Positions 51,478-60,483 of a stretch of DNA of 64,000 nucleotides are shown here, in pieces; position 1 is the stretch's first letter, and each line of letters starts with the position of its first letter. The DNA is taken from NCBI GenBank assembly GCA_003268905.1, contig QLTU01000011.1, forward strand, positions 1 through 64,000, in the 5' to 3' direction. The notes beneath the pieces are model-generated. The model had not been told where the DNA came from. It saw only the letters and a program-made list of their open reading frames with translations, and made no database searches. This DNA is from Acidovorax defluvii (GTDB lineage Bacteria > Pseudomonadota > Gammaproteobacteria > Burkholderiales > Burkholderiaceae_C). A program made the translations under genes and the position numbers.

Positions 51478-53161
51478 TGGCGTTGTGGGCCGGTCCCGGC
51501 AGTTGCTGCAGGGCCAGCAAGGCTTCGGCGTCGGTGCGGTACATGGCCAGCCCCGGGCCGGGCTCCAGCACCCCGGCGCGGCGCAGTACCTGTTCCACGG
51601 GCAGCTTGAGCCCGCTCAGGTGCAGCGTGCCCGTGCGGGCACGCAGTGTGGAAACCAGGTTGGCAAAGGTTTCCACACCCGTCACGTCGATGCGGTTGAT
51701 GGGCTGGGCCAGCAGGCAGACATGCACCACATCGGGGTGCAGGCCCAGGTGGTCCATCACACGGCGTTCCAGCGCGCTGGAGGAAGCAAAGTCGAGTTCG
51801 GCATCCATGCGCAAGGCCAGCAGATGGGGCGCCAGCGCGGGCAGTTGCCAGAGATGCCGGTCGCGCAGGCTGCCGTCGGGGTGCAATCCCACCTCGATGA
51901 TGCGCGGGTGCAGGCGCTGGTACAAAAAGTGGCTCAGGTTCATCAGCAGGCCCACCAGCACACCCCAGTACATGCGGGGGGCCGTGGCCAGCGTCAAACC
52001 GAAGGTAACGCCAGAAATGACCGCCTCGATGCGGGAAATCCGCCACAACCGCACAAAACTGCCTGGTTTGATCAGGCTGGTGACAGCCGTCACCACCACG
52101 GCGGCCAGCACCGATTGCGGCACATGGTAAAGCGCTGGTGTCAGCCACAGCAGCACCACCAGCACCAGGGCAATGGCAAACACGGTGGCCCAGCCGCTGC
52201 GGGCGCCGGCATACAGATTGATGGCCGAGCGAGAGAATGAAGCGCTGGTGGCAAAGCTGCCACACAGGCCGCTGCTGATCTTGGCCAGTCCCTGACCGAT
52301 CAGGTCCTGGTTTTCGTTCCAGCGCTCTCCCGAGCGCTGGCTGTCCACCTTGGCGCTGGAAGCGGTTTCGAGAAAACTGACCAGCGTCACCACCAGCACC
52401 GGCATGACCAGTGCCGAAAAGCTGGACCAGGGCAGGGCGCCCGGCCAGTAAAAGCTGGGCAGGCCGGCCGGCAAGGCTCCCACCACCGCACCATCGGCCT
52501 CGGCGTAGCCCAGGGCCCAGCTGACGGCACCCGCAGCCCCCAGCACCACGATGGCAGCCGGAAAGCCCGGGCGCAGCCGACGCGCCACTATCAGCAACAC
52601 CAGGCTACCCAGGCCGAAGGCCGCTGCTGTCAGATCGAAATGGCCCAGCGAGGGCGTCGTCCACAAGGCGCCCAGATCGGAGCGCAGACCGGTCAGTGCC
52701 CCGAGCTGGGACGAAAGAATCAGCAGCGCCGCTGCCTGGGTAAAGCCGCTGAGCACCGGTGAGGTCACCAGATTGAGCAACCAGCCAAAGCGCGCAAGCC
52801 CCATCACCAGCTGCAACAGTCCTGACAGGATCGCCATCCAGGCCGCCATGGCCACCCACTGCGCACTGCCGGGTTCGGCCAGCCCCGTCAGCGATGCGCC
52901 GATCAGAAGGCTGGTCAGTGCCGTGGGCCCCACGCCCAGGCGCGTGGAGGCGCTGAACAGCACGGCCACCAGAGCCGGCACGAGGGATGCATAGATGCCG
53001 GTCACCAGGGGCATCCCTGCAAGCGCGGCGTAGGCAACGCCCTGCGGCACCAGCATCAGGCCTACGGTCATTCCGGCCCAGAATTCGCCCTTTAGCAAGG
53101 CCGGTTCTGGGCGCGGCCAGTTCAGAAACGGAAGCCAGCGGGACAAGGTGTTCAGTGACAT
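51437..53161 (-). CDS. SulP family inorganic anion transporter
   Basis: A 574-residue SLC26/SulP transporter with about 12-14 membrane spans and a cytoplasmic C-terminal STAS domain. The family signature PQGVAYAALAGMPLVTGIY lies near residue 40. Segments VLAAVVVTAVTSLIKPG near 360 and the STAS region (about 440-560, with DVVHVCLLAQPINRIDVTGVET) are clear. Substrates may be sulfate, bicarbonate or dicarboxylates. The gene heads a probable transcript with the diguanylate cyclase, overlapping its start. Confidence 0.92.
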   Translation of the reverse strand: MSLNTLSRWLPFLNWPRPEPALLKGEFWAGMTVGLMLVPQGVAYAALAGMPLVTGIYASLVPALVAVLFSASTRLGVGPTALTSLLIGASLTGLAEPGSAQWVAMAAWMAILSGLLQLVMGLARFGWLLNLVTSPVLSGFTQAAALLILSSQLGALTGLRSDLGALWTTPSLGHFDLTAAAFGLGSLVLLIVARRLRPGFPAAIVVLGAAGAVSWALGYAEADGAVVGALPAGLPSFYWPGALPWSSFSALVMPVLVVTLVSFLETASSAKVDSQRSGERWNENQDLIGQGLAKISSGLCGSFATSASFSRSAINLYAGARSGWATVFAIALVLVVLLWLTPALYHVPQSVLAAVVVTAVTSLIKPGSFVRLWRISRIEAVISGVTFGLTLATAPRMYWGVLVGLLMNLSHFLYQRLHPRIIEVGLHPDGSLRDRHLWQLPALAPHLLALRMDAELDFASSSALERRVMDHLGLHPDVVHVCLLAQPINRIDVTGVETFANLVSTLRARTGTLHLSGLKLPVEQVLRRAGVLEPGPGLAMYRTDAEALLALQQLPGPAHNASDGVADSQKARAD

Positions 53162-53347
53162 CGTTGCAATTGTCGCCGCTGCATCGGCCTGGCGCACCCG
53201 AAGGCATCCCCGCGCGCCAACTGTCTTTCGCGAGGGGCAGAGCAGGTTGGTGCTGTTGTCCTACAGCCCATTCGGCGCTGTCCGACCCCAGGCGTCACGA
53301 TGTGCTGCCTACATTCACACCATCTTTTATCTGGAAGGAGTGATCAC

Positions 53348-53836
53348 ATGAATATCCGTCATTTTTCGCACAGTGGTTCGCAGCGCATCCTGAGCATTCT
53401 TGGTGTCAGCGCCTTGGCTTTGGGTCTGGCCGCGTGCGACAAGCAAGAGCAGCCCACCGTGGGCCAAAAACTCGATTCCGCCGTGCAACAAACCGAACAG
53501 GCCGCCGCGGATGCGAAGGTGAAGGCAGAAAACGCCCTCAAGAATGCGGAAACCAAGGTCGAAGAGGGCGCTGCCAAGGTGCAGTCGGGCGCCCAGGAAA
53601 TGGGCACTGCTGCCATGGGCGCAATGGATGACGCGACGATCACAGCGCAGGTGTCTGCTGGCTTGGCCAAGGACCCAGATCTGAGCGCGTTCAAGATCGA
53701 CGTCGACACCCGTGCCGGCGCAGTCACACTTTCTGGTCCCGCACCCAATGCAAGCGCCCGCGAGCGTGCTGAAACCATCGCCAAAGAGGTGAAGGGCGTG
53801 ACATCGGTCACCAACAACCTCAAGGTGCCCAGCTAA
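53348..53836 (+). CDS. BON-domain lipoprotein (OsmY-like)
   Basis: A 162-residue lipoprotein with lipobox LGLAACDK (Cys about 29), an Ala/Lys/Glu helical stretch at about 35-85 (ADAKVKAENALKNAETKVEEG), and one BON domain at about 92-160 (DDATITAQVSAGLAKDPDL...VKGVTSVTNNLKV). BON proteins bind membranes and often protect the envelope under osmotic stress. GGAAGGAG precedes the ATG. The upstream region shares a 15-base sequence with the asmA/RluA gap. Confidence 0.9.
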   Translation: MNIRHFSHSGSQRILSILGVSALALGLAACDKQEQPTVGQKLDSAVQQTEQAAADAKVKAENALKNAETKVEEGAAKVQSGAQEMGTAAMGAMDDATITAQVSAGLAKDPDLSAFKIDVDTRAGAVTLSGPAPNASARERAETIAKEVKGVTSVTNNLKVPS

Positions 53837-53939
53837 GCCACAGGCATCTCGCCCCCACCTACGCATGGGGGCGCTGCACCCGGACTTGCGGCCCGGTGGT
53901 GCCGCAGGCTACGGCCGTGGGCGCGCTACCATGGCTGGC

Positions 53940-55178
53940 ATGACTGAAGACACCATTTTTGGGCCTGCAACCCGCATCGTCCATCACCCTTATGTCCCGC
54001 CTGCCGGATTTGTCGCGCCCCAGCCTGGTGTGTTCAAGGCCTCCACCGTCATTTTCCCCAACGTGGCCGCGATGCGTTCGCGCGAATGGAAAGACAAGAG
54101 CGGCTACACCTATGGCCTGCATGGCACGCCCACCACGTTCACGCTGGAAGAGCGCCTGTGCGCCCTGGAGGGCGGGCTGCAATGCGTGCTGGTGCCCAGT
54201 GGCCTTGCGGCCATTGCCAATGTGGCCCTGGCCCTGCTCCAGCCTGGTGATGAAGTCCTGATTCCCGACAACGCTTACGGTCCCAGCAAAGACCTGGCCA
54301 ACGGCGAGTTGGCTCGCTTCGGCATTCACCATGTGCTGTATGACCCGCTCGACCCCGCCGATCTGGCAGCGCGCATCACACCGGCCACGCGCCTGGTGTG
54401 GCTGGAGGCACCTGGTTCGGTGACCATGGAATTCCCTGATCTGTGTGAACAGGTCCGCATCTGCCGCGGCCGGGGGGTCACGTCGGCGCTCGACAACACC
54501 TGGGGCGCTGGCCTCGCGTTTGCGCCCTTTGATCTGGCAGGAGACGGCAGCGGCTGCCTGGCCGTCGATATTTCGGTGCATGCGCTGACCAAATACCCCA
54601 GTGGCGGCGGCGATGTGCTGATGGGCAGTGTGATCACGCGCGATCCGGCCCTGCACATGAAAGTCAAGCTCACGCACATGCGCCTGGGCCTGGGCATCGC
54701 AGCCAACGATGCCGAAGCCGTGCTGCGCGCCTTGCCCAGCATTGGTTTGCGCTACCGTGCACACGACGTTGCGGCGCGCCAGCTGGCTCAGTGGTTGCAG
54801 CAGCAGCCCGCCGTGGCGCAGGTGCTGCATCCGGTGCTGCCCGGTGCACCGGGCCACGCCCACTGGCAGGCGCTGTGCGGCGCTGCAAACGATGGCCATG
54901 GCGCTGCGGCGGGTTTGTTCAGCGTGATGATCGACGCGCGTTTCAGCCAGCAGCAGGTTGACGCGTTCTGTGATGGCTTGCGCCTTTTCAAGCTGGGCTA
55001 CAGCTGGGGCGGCCCCATGAGCCTGGTGGTTCCCTACCAGCTTGCATCCATGCGCAGCCGGCCCGCGCCGCACCTGCAGCCTGGCACCCTGGTGCGCTTT
55101 TCGGTGGGGCTGGAGGAGGTGGAAGACCTCCGCCAGGATTTGGAGCAGGCCATGCGCGGAGCATTTGGAGCGGCCTGA
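53940..55178 (+). CDS. metC: Cystathionine beta-lyase
   Basis: A PLP enzyme that splits cystathionine to homocysteine, ammonia and pyruvate in methionine synthesis. The 412 residues include the substrate-loop YTYGLHGTPTTFTLEERL near residue 55, the cofactor Asp in ALDNTWGAGLAF near 187, and the Schiff-base lysine in VHALTKYPSGGGD near 220. The C-terminus (FKLGYSWGGPMSL) matches MetC-type enzymes. I chose the ATG before TEDTIFGPATR; another ATG three codons earlier is possible. Confidence 0.88.
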   Translation: MTEDTIFGPATRIVHHPYVPPAGFVAPQPGVFKASTVIFPNVAAMRSREWKDKSGYTYGLHGTPTTFTLEERLCALEGGLQCVLVPSGLAAIANVALALLQPGDEVLIPDNAYGPSKDLANGELARFGIHHVLYDPLDPADLAARITPATRLVWLEAPGSVTMEFPDLCEQVRICRGRGVTSALDNTWGAGLAFAPFDLAGDGSGCLAVDISVHALTKYPSGGGDVLMGSVITRDPALHMKVKLTHMRLGLGIAANDAEAVLRALPSIGLRYRAHDVAARQLAQWLQQQPAVAQVLHPVLPGAPGHAHWQALCGAANDGHGAAAGLFSVMIDARFSQQQVDAFCDGLRLFKLGYSWGGPMSLVVPYQLASMRSRPAPHLQPGTLVRFSVGLEEVEDLRQDLEQAMRGAFGAA

Positions 55179-55326
55179 AGGCGGGGCGGGTGTGCGGAGG
55201 GGTGGTAGTTTCCTCAGTGGCGCGTGGCGGTCAGGTGGCTTAGGGTGTTGATATGTGTCAACGGACGGTGTGTCCGTCGTCCCCATAAACCCTCTTGCAC
55301 CTTCTGCCATTACCTCCATCACTGCC

Positions 55327-56112
55327 ATGTCCGCACCTCCTGCCGCCCAAGTCCCGCCCGCCGCCGCCGTGGCGATCGCACTTAATCCCCTGCGCCTCGC
55401 AGATCCCTTTCGCTGGCTGCGCAAGGGCCTTCAGGATGTGGTGGCCGCGCCCGGCATCGCCCTGTTTTACGGTGCATGTTTCTGGTGCATGGCACTGGTG
55501 CTGGGCTGGGTGTTTCGCACACGGCCCGAATACACCATGTCGCTGGCCAGTGGGTGCCTGTTGGTAGGGCCGTTTCTGGCCATGGGCCTTTATGACACCA
55601 GTCGGCGCCGCGAGGCTGGCCAGGCGCCCGATCTGGGGCAGTCCATCACCTGCTGGGACAAGCAAATGGGCAGCATGGGCATGCTGGTGCTCGTGCTGGT
55701 GGTGCTGGAGTTGCTGTGGGGCCGGGCGTCGCTGGTGGTGTTTGCGGTGTTTTTCAATACCGGAATGCCCTCTACCACAGGGGTGATGGCGGCCATCTTC
55801 AACCCCCAGAACTGGGGATTTGTCGGCGTCTACATGGCGGTGGGGGGCGCTTTTGCAGCGCTGGTTTTCTCGACCTCGGTGGTCTCCATTCCCATGATCC
55901 TGGACCGTGATACCGATGCGCTGACCGCAGGCATCACCAGTATGCGGGTGGTGCTGGAAAACCCCGCCGTCATGCTGCTGTGGGGTTTGTTGATCACCCT
56001 CATCGTGGTGGTGTCACTGTGGTTCTGGGGGGCGGGCCTGTTGCTGGCCGGGCCGGTGCTGGGCCACGCCAGCTGGCACGCCTACCGCGCAGCGGTTTCC
56101 CCCAAGCAGTGA
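55327..56112 (+). CDS. DUF2189-type integral membrane protein
   Basis: A 261-residue membrane protein of the DUF2189 family, sometimes described as cytochrome c oxidase subunit I-like. The N-terminal cytoplasmic segment ends with PFRWLRKGLQDVVAAPGIALFYG, the family opening, then about six hydrophobic spans, including a long central one (MLVLVLVVLELLWG) and a C-terminal pair. It is likely an inner membrane protein of unknown role. The frame is open from GTG at 55255, but the ATG at 55327 leaves a sensible start. Confidence 0.82.
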   Translation: MSAPPAAQVPPAAAVAIALNPLRLADPFRWLRKGLQDVVAAPGIALFYGACFWCMALVLGWVFRTRPEYTMSLASGCLLVGPFLAMGLYDTSRRREAGQAPDLGQSITCWDKQMGSMGMLVLVLVVLELLWGRASLVVFAVFFNTGMPSTTGVMAAIFNPQNWGFVGVYMAVGGAFAALVFSTSVVSIPMILDRDTDALTAGITSMRVVLENPAVMLLWGLLITLIVVVSLWFWGAGLLLAGPVLGHASWHAYRAAVSPKQ

Positions 56113-56180
56113 AGCGCGGTCTGGGCCCGCCTCCAGGGGCAAGCTGTTACAGTGGGCCCCTACTTTAGGAAGCAAATACC

Positions 56181-56369
56181 TTGGCAACACCCAACTACGG
56201 ATACGAAAAGCGCCAGCGCGAACTCGCCAAAAAGAAAAAAAAGGAAGAGAAGCTCAAAGCCAAAACTCACCGCCGGCCTGACGAGCCGCAAGATGGGCAG
56301 CCCACCGACGGCCCCGCCGCTTTTGCGTCTCCCGCACCTGCAAACCCATCGGAGTCAACCGGCAGTTGA
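56181..56369 (+). CDS. Small Lys-rich conserved protein
   Basis: A 62-residue basic protein beginning ATPNYGYEKRQREL and then a KKKKKEEKLKAK helix, with an acidic/Pro/Ser tail. The opening is one I associate with small conserved hypothetical proteins of Burkholderiales. The start is TTG, supported by AGGAAG upstream at suitable spacing. Its function is unknown; a nucleic-acid or ribosome contact would suit the charge. Confidence 0.65.
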   Translation: MATPNYGYEKRQRELAKKKKKEEKLKAKTHRRPDEPQDGQPTDGPAAFASPAPANPSESTGS

Positions 56370-56385
56370 TTTCCCCCGGGGCTCT

Positions 56386-57051
56386 TTAACGCAAGAGCTT
56401 CTGGAGTTCCGGCCACACATTGGCCAGCATCTGCGGATGCGCCTCGGCGCGCGGGTGGATGCGGTCTGGCTGGAACAGGCGGGTCGGGTCGGGGCCATCG
56501 GCCACGCCCTTGAGGAAAAACGGCACCACTCCCACCTTGCGCGCCTTGGCCACGGTTGTAAAGGTGGCCGCAAAGCGGTTGGCATAGTCGGTTCCGTAAT
56601 TGGGGGGCACCTGCATCCCCACCAGCAGCACCTTGGCTCCTGATTTCTGGGCCGTCTGCACCATCCACGTCAGGTTTTCTTCGGTATTTTTGAGCGGCAG
56701 GCCCCGCAGGGCGTCATTGCCTCCGAGCTCGATCACTACCTGGCTGGGCTGGTGCTGCGCCAGCAGCGCCGCAAGGCGGGAGCGCCCGCCGGAGGTGGTT
56801 TCACCGCTCACGCTGGCATTCACCACGGTGGCTGCGATCTTTTCCTGCGCCAGGCGCTTTTCCAGCAAGGCCACCCAGCCTGTTCCGCGCGCCAGGCCGT
56901 ACTCGGCGCTGAGCGAATCCCCCAGCACCAGAATGACCTGGGGCCGCGCCGGGGCCGCCTTCTGCGCCATCGCTGTCGTGCCATAAAGCCCCGCCAGCGC
57001 ACTGCCCGAGGCGGTCAGGATAAAGTGGCGTCGATGCAGATCGCAAATCAA
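56386..57051 (-). CDS. GDSL arylesterase/lysophospholipase (TesA-like)
   Basis: A 221-residue SGNH-fold hydrolase. The nucleophile Ser is in VLGDSLSAEYGL near residue 45, with NASVSGETTSGG, IELGGNDALRG and the Asp/His pair in DRIHPRAEAH near 197. The N-terminus is a signal peptide with a twin-arginine-like HRRHFILTAS, so export may be through Tat or Sec. The start appears to be TTG, 15 bases from the divergent ABC ATPase ATG. The tesA-ybbA pairing is the classical arrangement. Confidence 0.88.
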   Translation of the reverse strand: MICDLHRRHFILTASGSALAGLYGTTAMAQKAAPARPQVILVLGDSLSAEYGLARGTGWVALLEKRLAQEKIAATVVNASVSGETTSGGRSRLAALLAQHQPSQVVIELGGNDALRGLPLKNTEENLTWMVQTAQKSGAKVLLVGMQVPPNYGTDYANRFAATFTTVAKARKVGVVPFFLKGVADGPDPTRLFQPDRIHPRAEAHPQMLANVWPELQKLLR

Positions 57052-57066
57052 AATAAAAAACCTTTC

Positions 57067-57759
57067 ATGTCCGAACCTACCCAGTCACCAGCCAAACCCA
57101 TTATTGCGGTCGAGCATGTATTCAAGTCGGTGACGGATTCCACCGGCACACTGGACATTCTGCGTGATATCGATTTCCGCCTGGAGTCTGGGGAAACCGT
57201 GGCCATTGTTGGCGCGTCCGGCTCTGGAAAAAGCACGCTGCTGTCCATCATTGCGGGCCTTGATACGCCTACGCGCGGCACCGTGCGGCTTGACGGCCAG
57301 GATCTGTTTGCGCTGAGTGAAGACGGCCGGGCCGCGCTGCGTGCGCAAAAGGTGGGCTTCGTGTTTCAGAGTTTTCAGCTGATGGGCAACCTCACAGCAC
57401 TTGAAAACGTCATGCTGCCGCTCGAACTGGCCGACCGCAGCGATGCCCGCAAGGCGGCCACCGAGATGCTCAAGCATGTCGGGCTGGGTCAGCGCCTGGG
57501 GCATTACCCCAAGGTGCTGAGCGGTGGCGAGCAGCAGCGCGTGGCGCTGGCACGTGCTTTTGTGATGCAGCCCGCCGTGCTGCTGGCCGACGAGCCCACC
57601 GGCAGCCTCGACTTCGCCACTGGCGAAACCATCATGCAACTGATGTTTGACCTCAACCGCGAGCAGGGCACCACGCTGGTGCTGGTCACGCACGATCGGG
57701 CCATTGCCCAGCGCTGCGACCGCCTTATCAGCATCGAGGCAGGCCGGGTCAGCACCTGA
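57067..57759 (+). CDS. ABC transporter ATP-binding protein (YbbA/LolD type)
   Basis: A 230-residue ATPase of the MacB/LolD/YbbA subgroup. It has Walker A (GASGSGKST near residue 44), the Q-loop FVFQSFQL, the signature LSGGEQQR near 147, Walker B VLLADEPTGSLD and the switch His in LVTHDR. It is divergent from the arylesterase. The permease that normally follows (YbbP) is absent: the next gene, sstT, is on the opposite strand. Confidence 0.9.
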   Translation: MSEPTQSPAKPIIAVEHVFKSVTDSTGTLDILRDIDFRLESGETVAIVGASGSGKSTLLSIIAGLDTPTRGTVRLDGQDLFALSEDGRAALRAQKVGFVFQSFQLMGNLTALENVMLPLELADRSDARKAATEMLKHVGLGQRLGHYPKVLSGGEQQRVALARAFVMQPAVLLADEPTGSLDFATGETIMQLMFDLNREQGTTLVLVTHDRAIAQRCDRLISIEAGRVST

Positions 57760-57782
57760 CCCGGTCGGTGTCCGGTAACGTT

Positions 57783-59006
57783 TTAGCGCGCTGACGGGGG
57801 CTGTGGTTCTGCCCAGCGGCAGGCCACGGCCGTGAAGAGCACATCGGTCGAAGAATTGAGCGCCGTTTCGGCCGAGTCCTGCAGGATGCCGATGATGAAA
57901 CCGATGGCCACCACCTGCATGGCGACATCGTTGCTGATGCCAAACAGGCTGCACGCCAGCGGAATGAGCAGCAGCGAGCCACCGGCCACGCCCGAAGCAC
58001 CGCAGGCACAGACGGCCGCCACCACGCACAGCAGCAAGGCGGTGGGCACTTCAACCGCAATGCCCAGCGTGTGCACTGCCGCCAGCGACAGCACGCTGAT
58101 GGTGATGGCCGCACCAGCCATGTTGATGGTGGCTCCCAGCGGAATGGCGATGCTGTAGGTGTCCTCGTTCAGGTTCAGGCGCTTTGCCAGCGCCAGGTTG
58201 ATGGGGATATTGGCCGCCGAGCTGCGCGTGAAAAACGCCGTCACGCCGCTCTCGCGCAGGCAGGTGAAAACCAGCGGATACGGATTGATGCGCAGCGCCA
58301 GAAACACGATGAGCGGATTGACCACCAGCGCTACAAACACCATGCAGCCCAGCAACACTGCCAGCAAGTGTGCATAGCCCCACAGCGCCTGCGCACCGGC
58401 TTCGGCAAAGGTGCTGGCCACCAGGCCAAAAATGCCCAGTGGTGCAAAGCGGATCACCACCTGGATGATGACCGTGATGCCGGCCGACAAGTCGTGCATG
58501 ACGGTGCGGGTACCGGCGCTGGCGTGGCGCATGGCCATGCCAAAGCCCACCGCCCAGGCCAGGATGCCGATGTAGTTGGCATTCATCAGCGCCCGCACAG
58601 GGTTGTCCACCACGTTCATGAGCAGCGTCAGCAGCACATCCTGGATGTGCATGGGGGCGTTAGCCGTCTGCGCCGGGGCTTGCAGCACCAGTGTGGACGG
58701 AAACCACAGACTGGCCGTAACGCCCACCACGGACGCCACCAGTGTGCCCACCAGATACAAAAAGAGCACCGGGCGCACGTGGGTGGCTTCGCCGGGCTTG
58801 TGGTTGCTGATGGCGGCAATCACCAAAATGAATACCAGCACAGGTGCCACGGCCTTGAGAGCTGAAATGAACAGCGTGCCCAAAATGGCCACCTTGGGTG
58901 TGGCAGCCGGAAACAACACGGCCAGCGCGATGCCTGCAATCATGGCGATCACAATTTGTGTGACCAGGCTCGTGCGCTGTGCCCAGCGAAGCGGGTTAAA
59001 AATCAT
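57783..59006 (-). CDS. sstT: Serine/threonine:sodium symporter SstT
   Basis: A 407-residue member of the dicarboxylate/amino acid:cation symporter family. SstT imports serine and threonine with Na+. Family marks are [15 protein letters not shown] at the start, the re-entrant loop serine-rich segment [19 protein letters not shown] near residue 275, and the transport-domain motif [14 protein letters not shown] near 305. About eight spans plus two hairpins are expected. I placed the ATG before IFNPLRW; the frame is open upstream but lacks similarity. The 289-base gap to rlmB shows no gene. Confidence 0.92.
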   Translation of the reverse strand: MIFNPLRWAQRTSLVTQIVIAMIAGIALAVLFPAATPKVAILGTLFISALKAVAPVLVFILVIAAISNHKPGEATHVRPVLFLYLVGTLVASVVGVTASLWFPSTLVLQAPAQTANAPMHIQDVLLTLLMNVVDNPVRALMNANYIGILAWAVGFGMAMRHASAGTRTVMHDLSAGITVIIQVVIRFAPLGIFGLVASTFAEAGAQALWGYAHLLAVLLGCMVFVALVVNPLIVFLALRINPYPLVFTCLRESGVTAFFTRSSAANIPINLALAKRLNLNEDTYSIAIPLGATINMAGAAITISVLSLAAVHTLGIAVEVPTALLLCVVAAVCACGASGVAGGSLLLIPLACSLFGISNDVAMQVVAIGFIIGILQDSAETALNSSTDVLFTAVACRWAEPQPPSAR

Positions 59007-59295
59007 GGTATTGAACAAAGGTAAAACAGGCCAGTGGCCGCGGCAACATGTGCACAAAACCGCGGGGCCATCAATCAAGTGGGTTGGAAAAAGTCCAACC
59101 CGTAAAGCCACATGGGCAGCAAAAACGGCACGAAAAAGCAGCGCCGTCCAGCAGATCGCTAAATGGAAGACCGCGATTTTAGGCGCTTGAGAGCAAGCCC
59201 TTTGCGCAACCCCGTTGCCTCTCGATGCAATTGTGCGGCCCGTTGCCTGAGGGGCGCAACTCTGGGGGCGCCGGCAATGCCCGGATAATCCCCCC

Positions 59296-60045
59296 ATGTC
59301 CAGCCCCAAAGTTCTCTTCGGCTTTCACGCCGTGGGTGTGCGTCTGAAGACCGCGCCGAAATCCATCATCGAGATTTATTATGAGGTGACGCGGCGCGAT
59401 GCCCGCATGCGCCAGTTTCTCGACCGTGCCCGCGAGGCCGGTGCCCGCCTGATCGAGGCCGACAGCGTGCGCATTGCCAAGCTGGCCGGAAGCCATGGCC
59501 ACCAGGGCGTCGCGGCGCGCGTGGAGCCCGTGGCGCAGGTCACCTCGCTCGACGAACTGCTTGAAAACCTCGAAGCCGCCGGCATCGAGCAGCCCCTGCT
59601 GCTGGTGCTCGACGGCGTCACCGACCCGCACAACCTGGGCGCCTGCCTGCGCGTGGCCGACGGTGCGGGCGCGCATGCCGTCATCGCCCCCAAGGACCAC
59701 GCAGTGGGCGTCAACGCCACCGTGGCCAAGGTGGCCAGCGGCGCGGCCGAGACCATGCCGTACTTCATGGTCACCAACCTGGCACGCACGCTGGGTGAAC
59801 TCAAGGAGCGCAACATCTGGTGCATCGGCACCAGCGACGACGCGCCCAAAACCGTGTACCAGGTTGATCTGAAAGGCCCCGTGGCCCTGGTGCTGGGCGC
59901 CGAGGGCGACGGCATGCGCCAGCTCACGCGCAAGACATGCGACGAACTGGTGAGCATCCCCATGAAGGGCGCGGTGGAGAGCCTCAACGTGTCGGTGGCC
60001 AGCGGCGTGTGCCTCTACGAAGCGCTGCGGCAACGTGGCGGCTAG
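59296..60045 (+). CDS. rlmB: 23S rRNA (guanosine(2251)-2'-O)-methyltransferase
   Basis: A SPOUT-fold methyltransferase modifying G2251 of 23S rRNA. The 249 residues have the N-terminal RNA-binding domain ([14 protein letters not shown]) and the knotted catalytic domain with [20 protein letters not shown] near residue 115, [13 protein letters not shown] near 197, and [17 protein letters not shown] near 218. GATAAT sits 6 bases before the ATG, so the mRNA may be leaderless. Confidence 0.94.
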   Translation: MSSPKVLFGFHAVGVRLKTAPKSIIEIYYEVTRRDARMRQFLDRAREAGARLIEADSVRIAKLAGSHGHQGVAARVEPVAQVTSLDELLENLEAAGIEQPLLLVLDGVTDPHNLGACLRVADGAGAHAVIAPKDHAVGVNATVAKVASGAAETMPYFMVTNLARTLGELKERNIWCIGTSDDAPKTVYQVDLKGPVALVLGAEGDGMRQLTRKTCDELVSIPMKGAVESLNVSVASGVCLYEALRQRGG

Positions 60046-60064
60046 CCAGCCTGCACGGCCTGCG

Positions 60065-60454
60065 TCATTTCATTGAATGCAGGCCGATCATGTTGCCCTC
60101 GGTATCGTTCACCAGAGCGCATTGGCCATATTCGCCGATCGAAAATTTCGGCTTGAACACCTTGCCGCCGGCCTTTTCGACCCGGCCCTGCTCGACAGCG
60201 CAATCCTCGCAGGCAAAGTAAACCAGCGTGCCGCCGCCACCCCCGGAGGGCACTCCTTCCATCTTGACCAGCGCGCCGCTGGCGCCCATGGTGGTCATGT
60301 CGCCGGGGAAGGACAGCATCTGGATGCCGTTGGCTTCGCCCGCGGGTGATTTCAGTGTTTCCAGCTGGCACTGGAACACCGCTTCGTAGAACTTGCGCGC
60401 GCGCGCCATGTCTTGCACATGGATCTCGAACCAGACGACGGGATTGGGTTTCAT
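60065..60454 (-). CDS. VOC family (glyoxalase-like) protein
   Basis: A 129-residue vicinal-oxygen-chelate fold protein. It has paired beta-alpha-beta modules, with WFEIHVQDMARARKFYE at the start and the C-terminal EYGQCALVNDTEGNMIGLHS. Members bind metal and act on glyoxal-type or resistance substrates; the target is unknown. AAGGAG precedes the ATG. Last gene of the TetR-divergent operon. Confidence 0.88.
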   Translation of the reverse strand: MKPNPVVWFEIHVQDMARARKFYEAVFQCQLETLKSPAGEANGIQMLSFPGDMTTMGASGALVKMEGVPSGGGGGTLVYFACEDCAVEQGRVEKAGGKVFKPKFSIGEYGQCALVNDTEGNMIGLHSMK

Positions 60455-60483
60455 GGATTGCTCCTTGCGTTGCTGTGGGTGAA

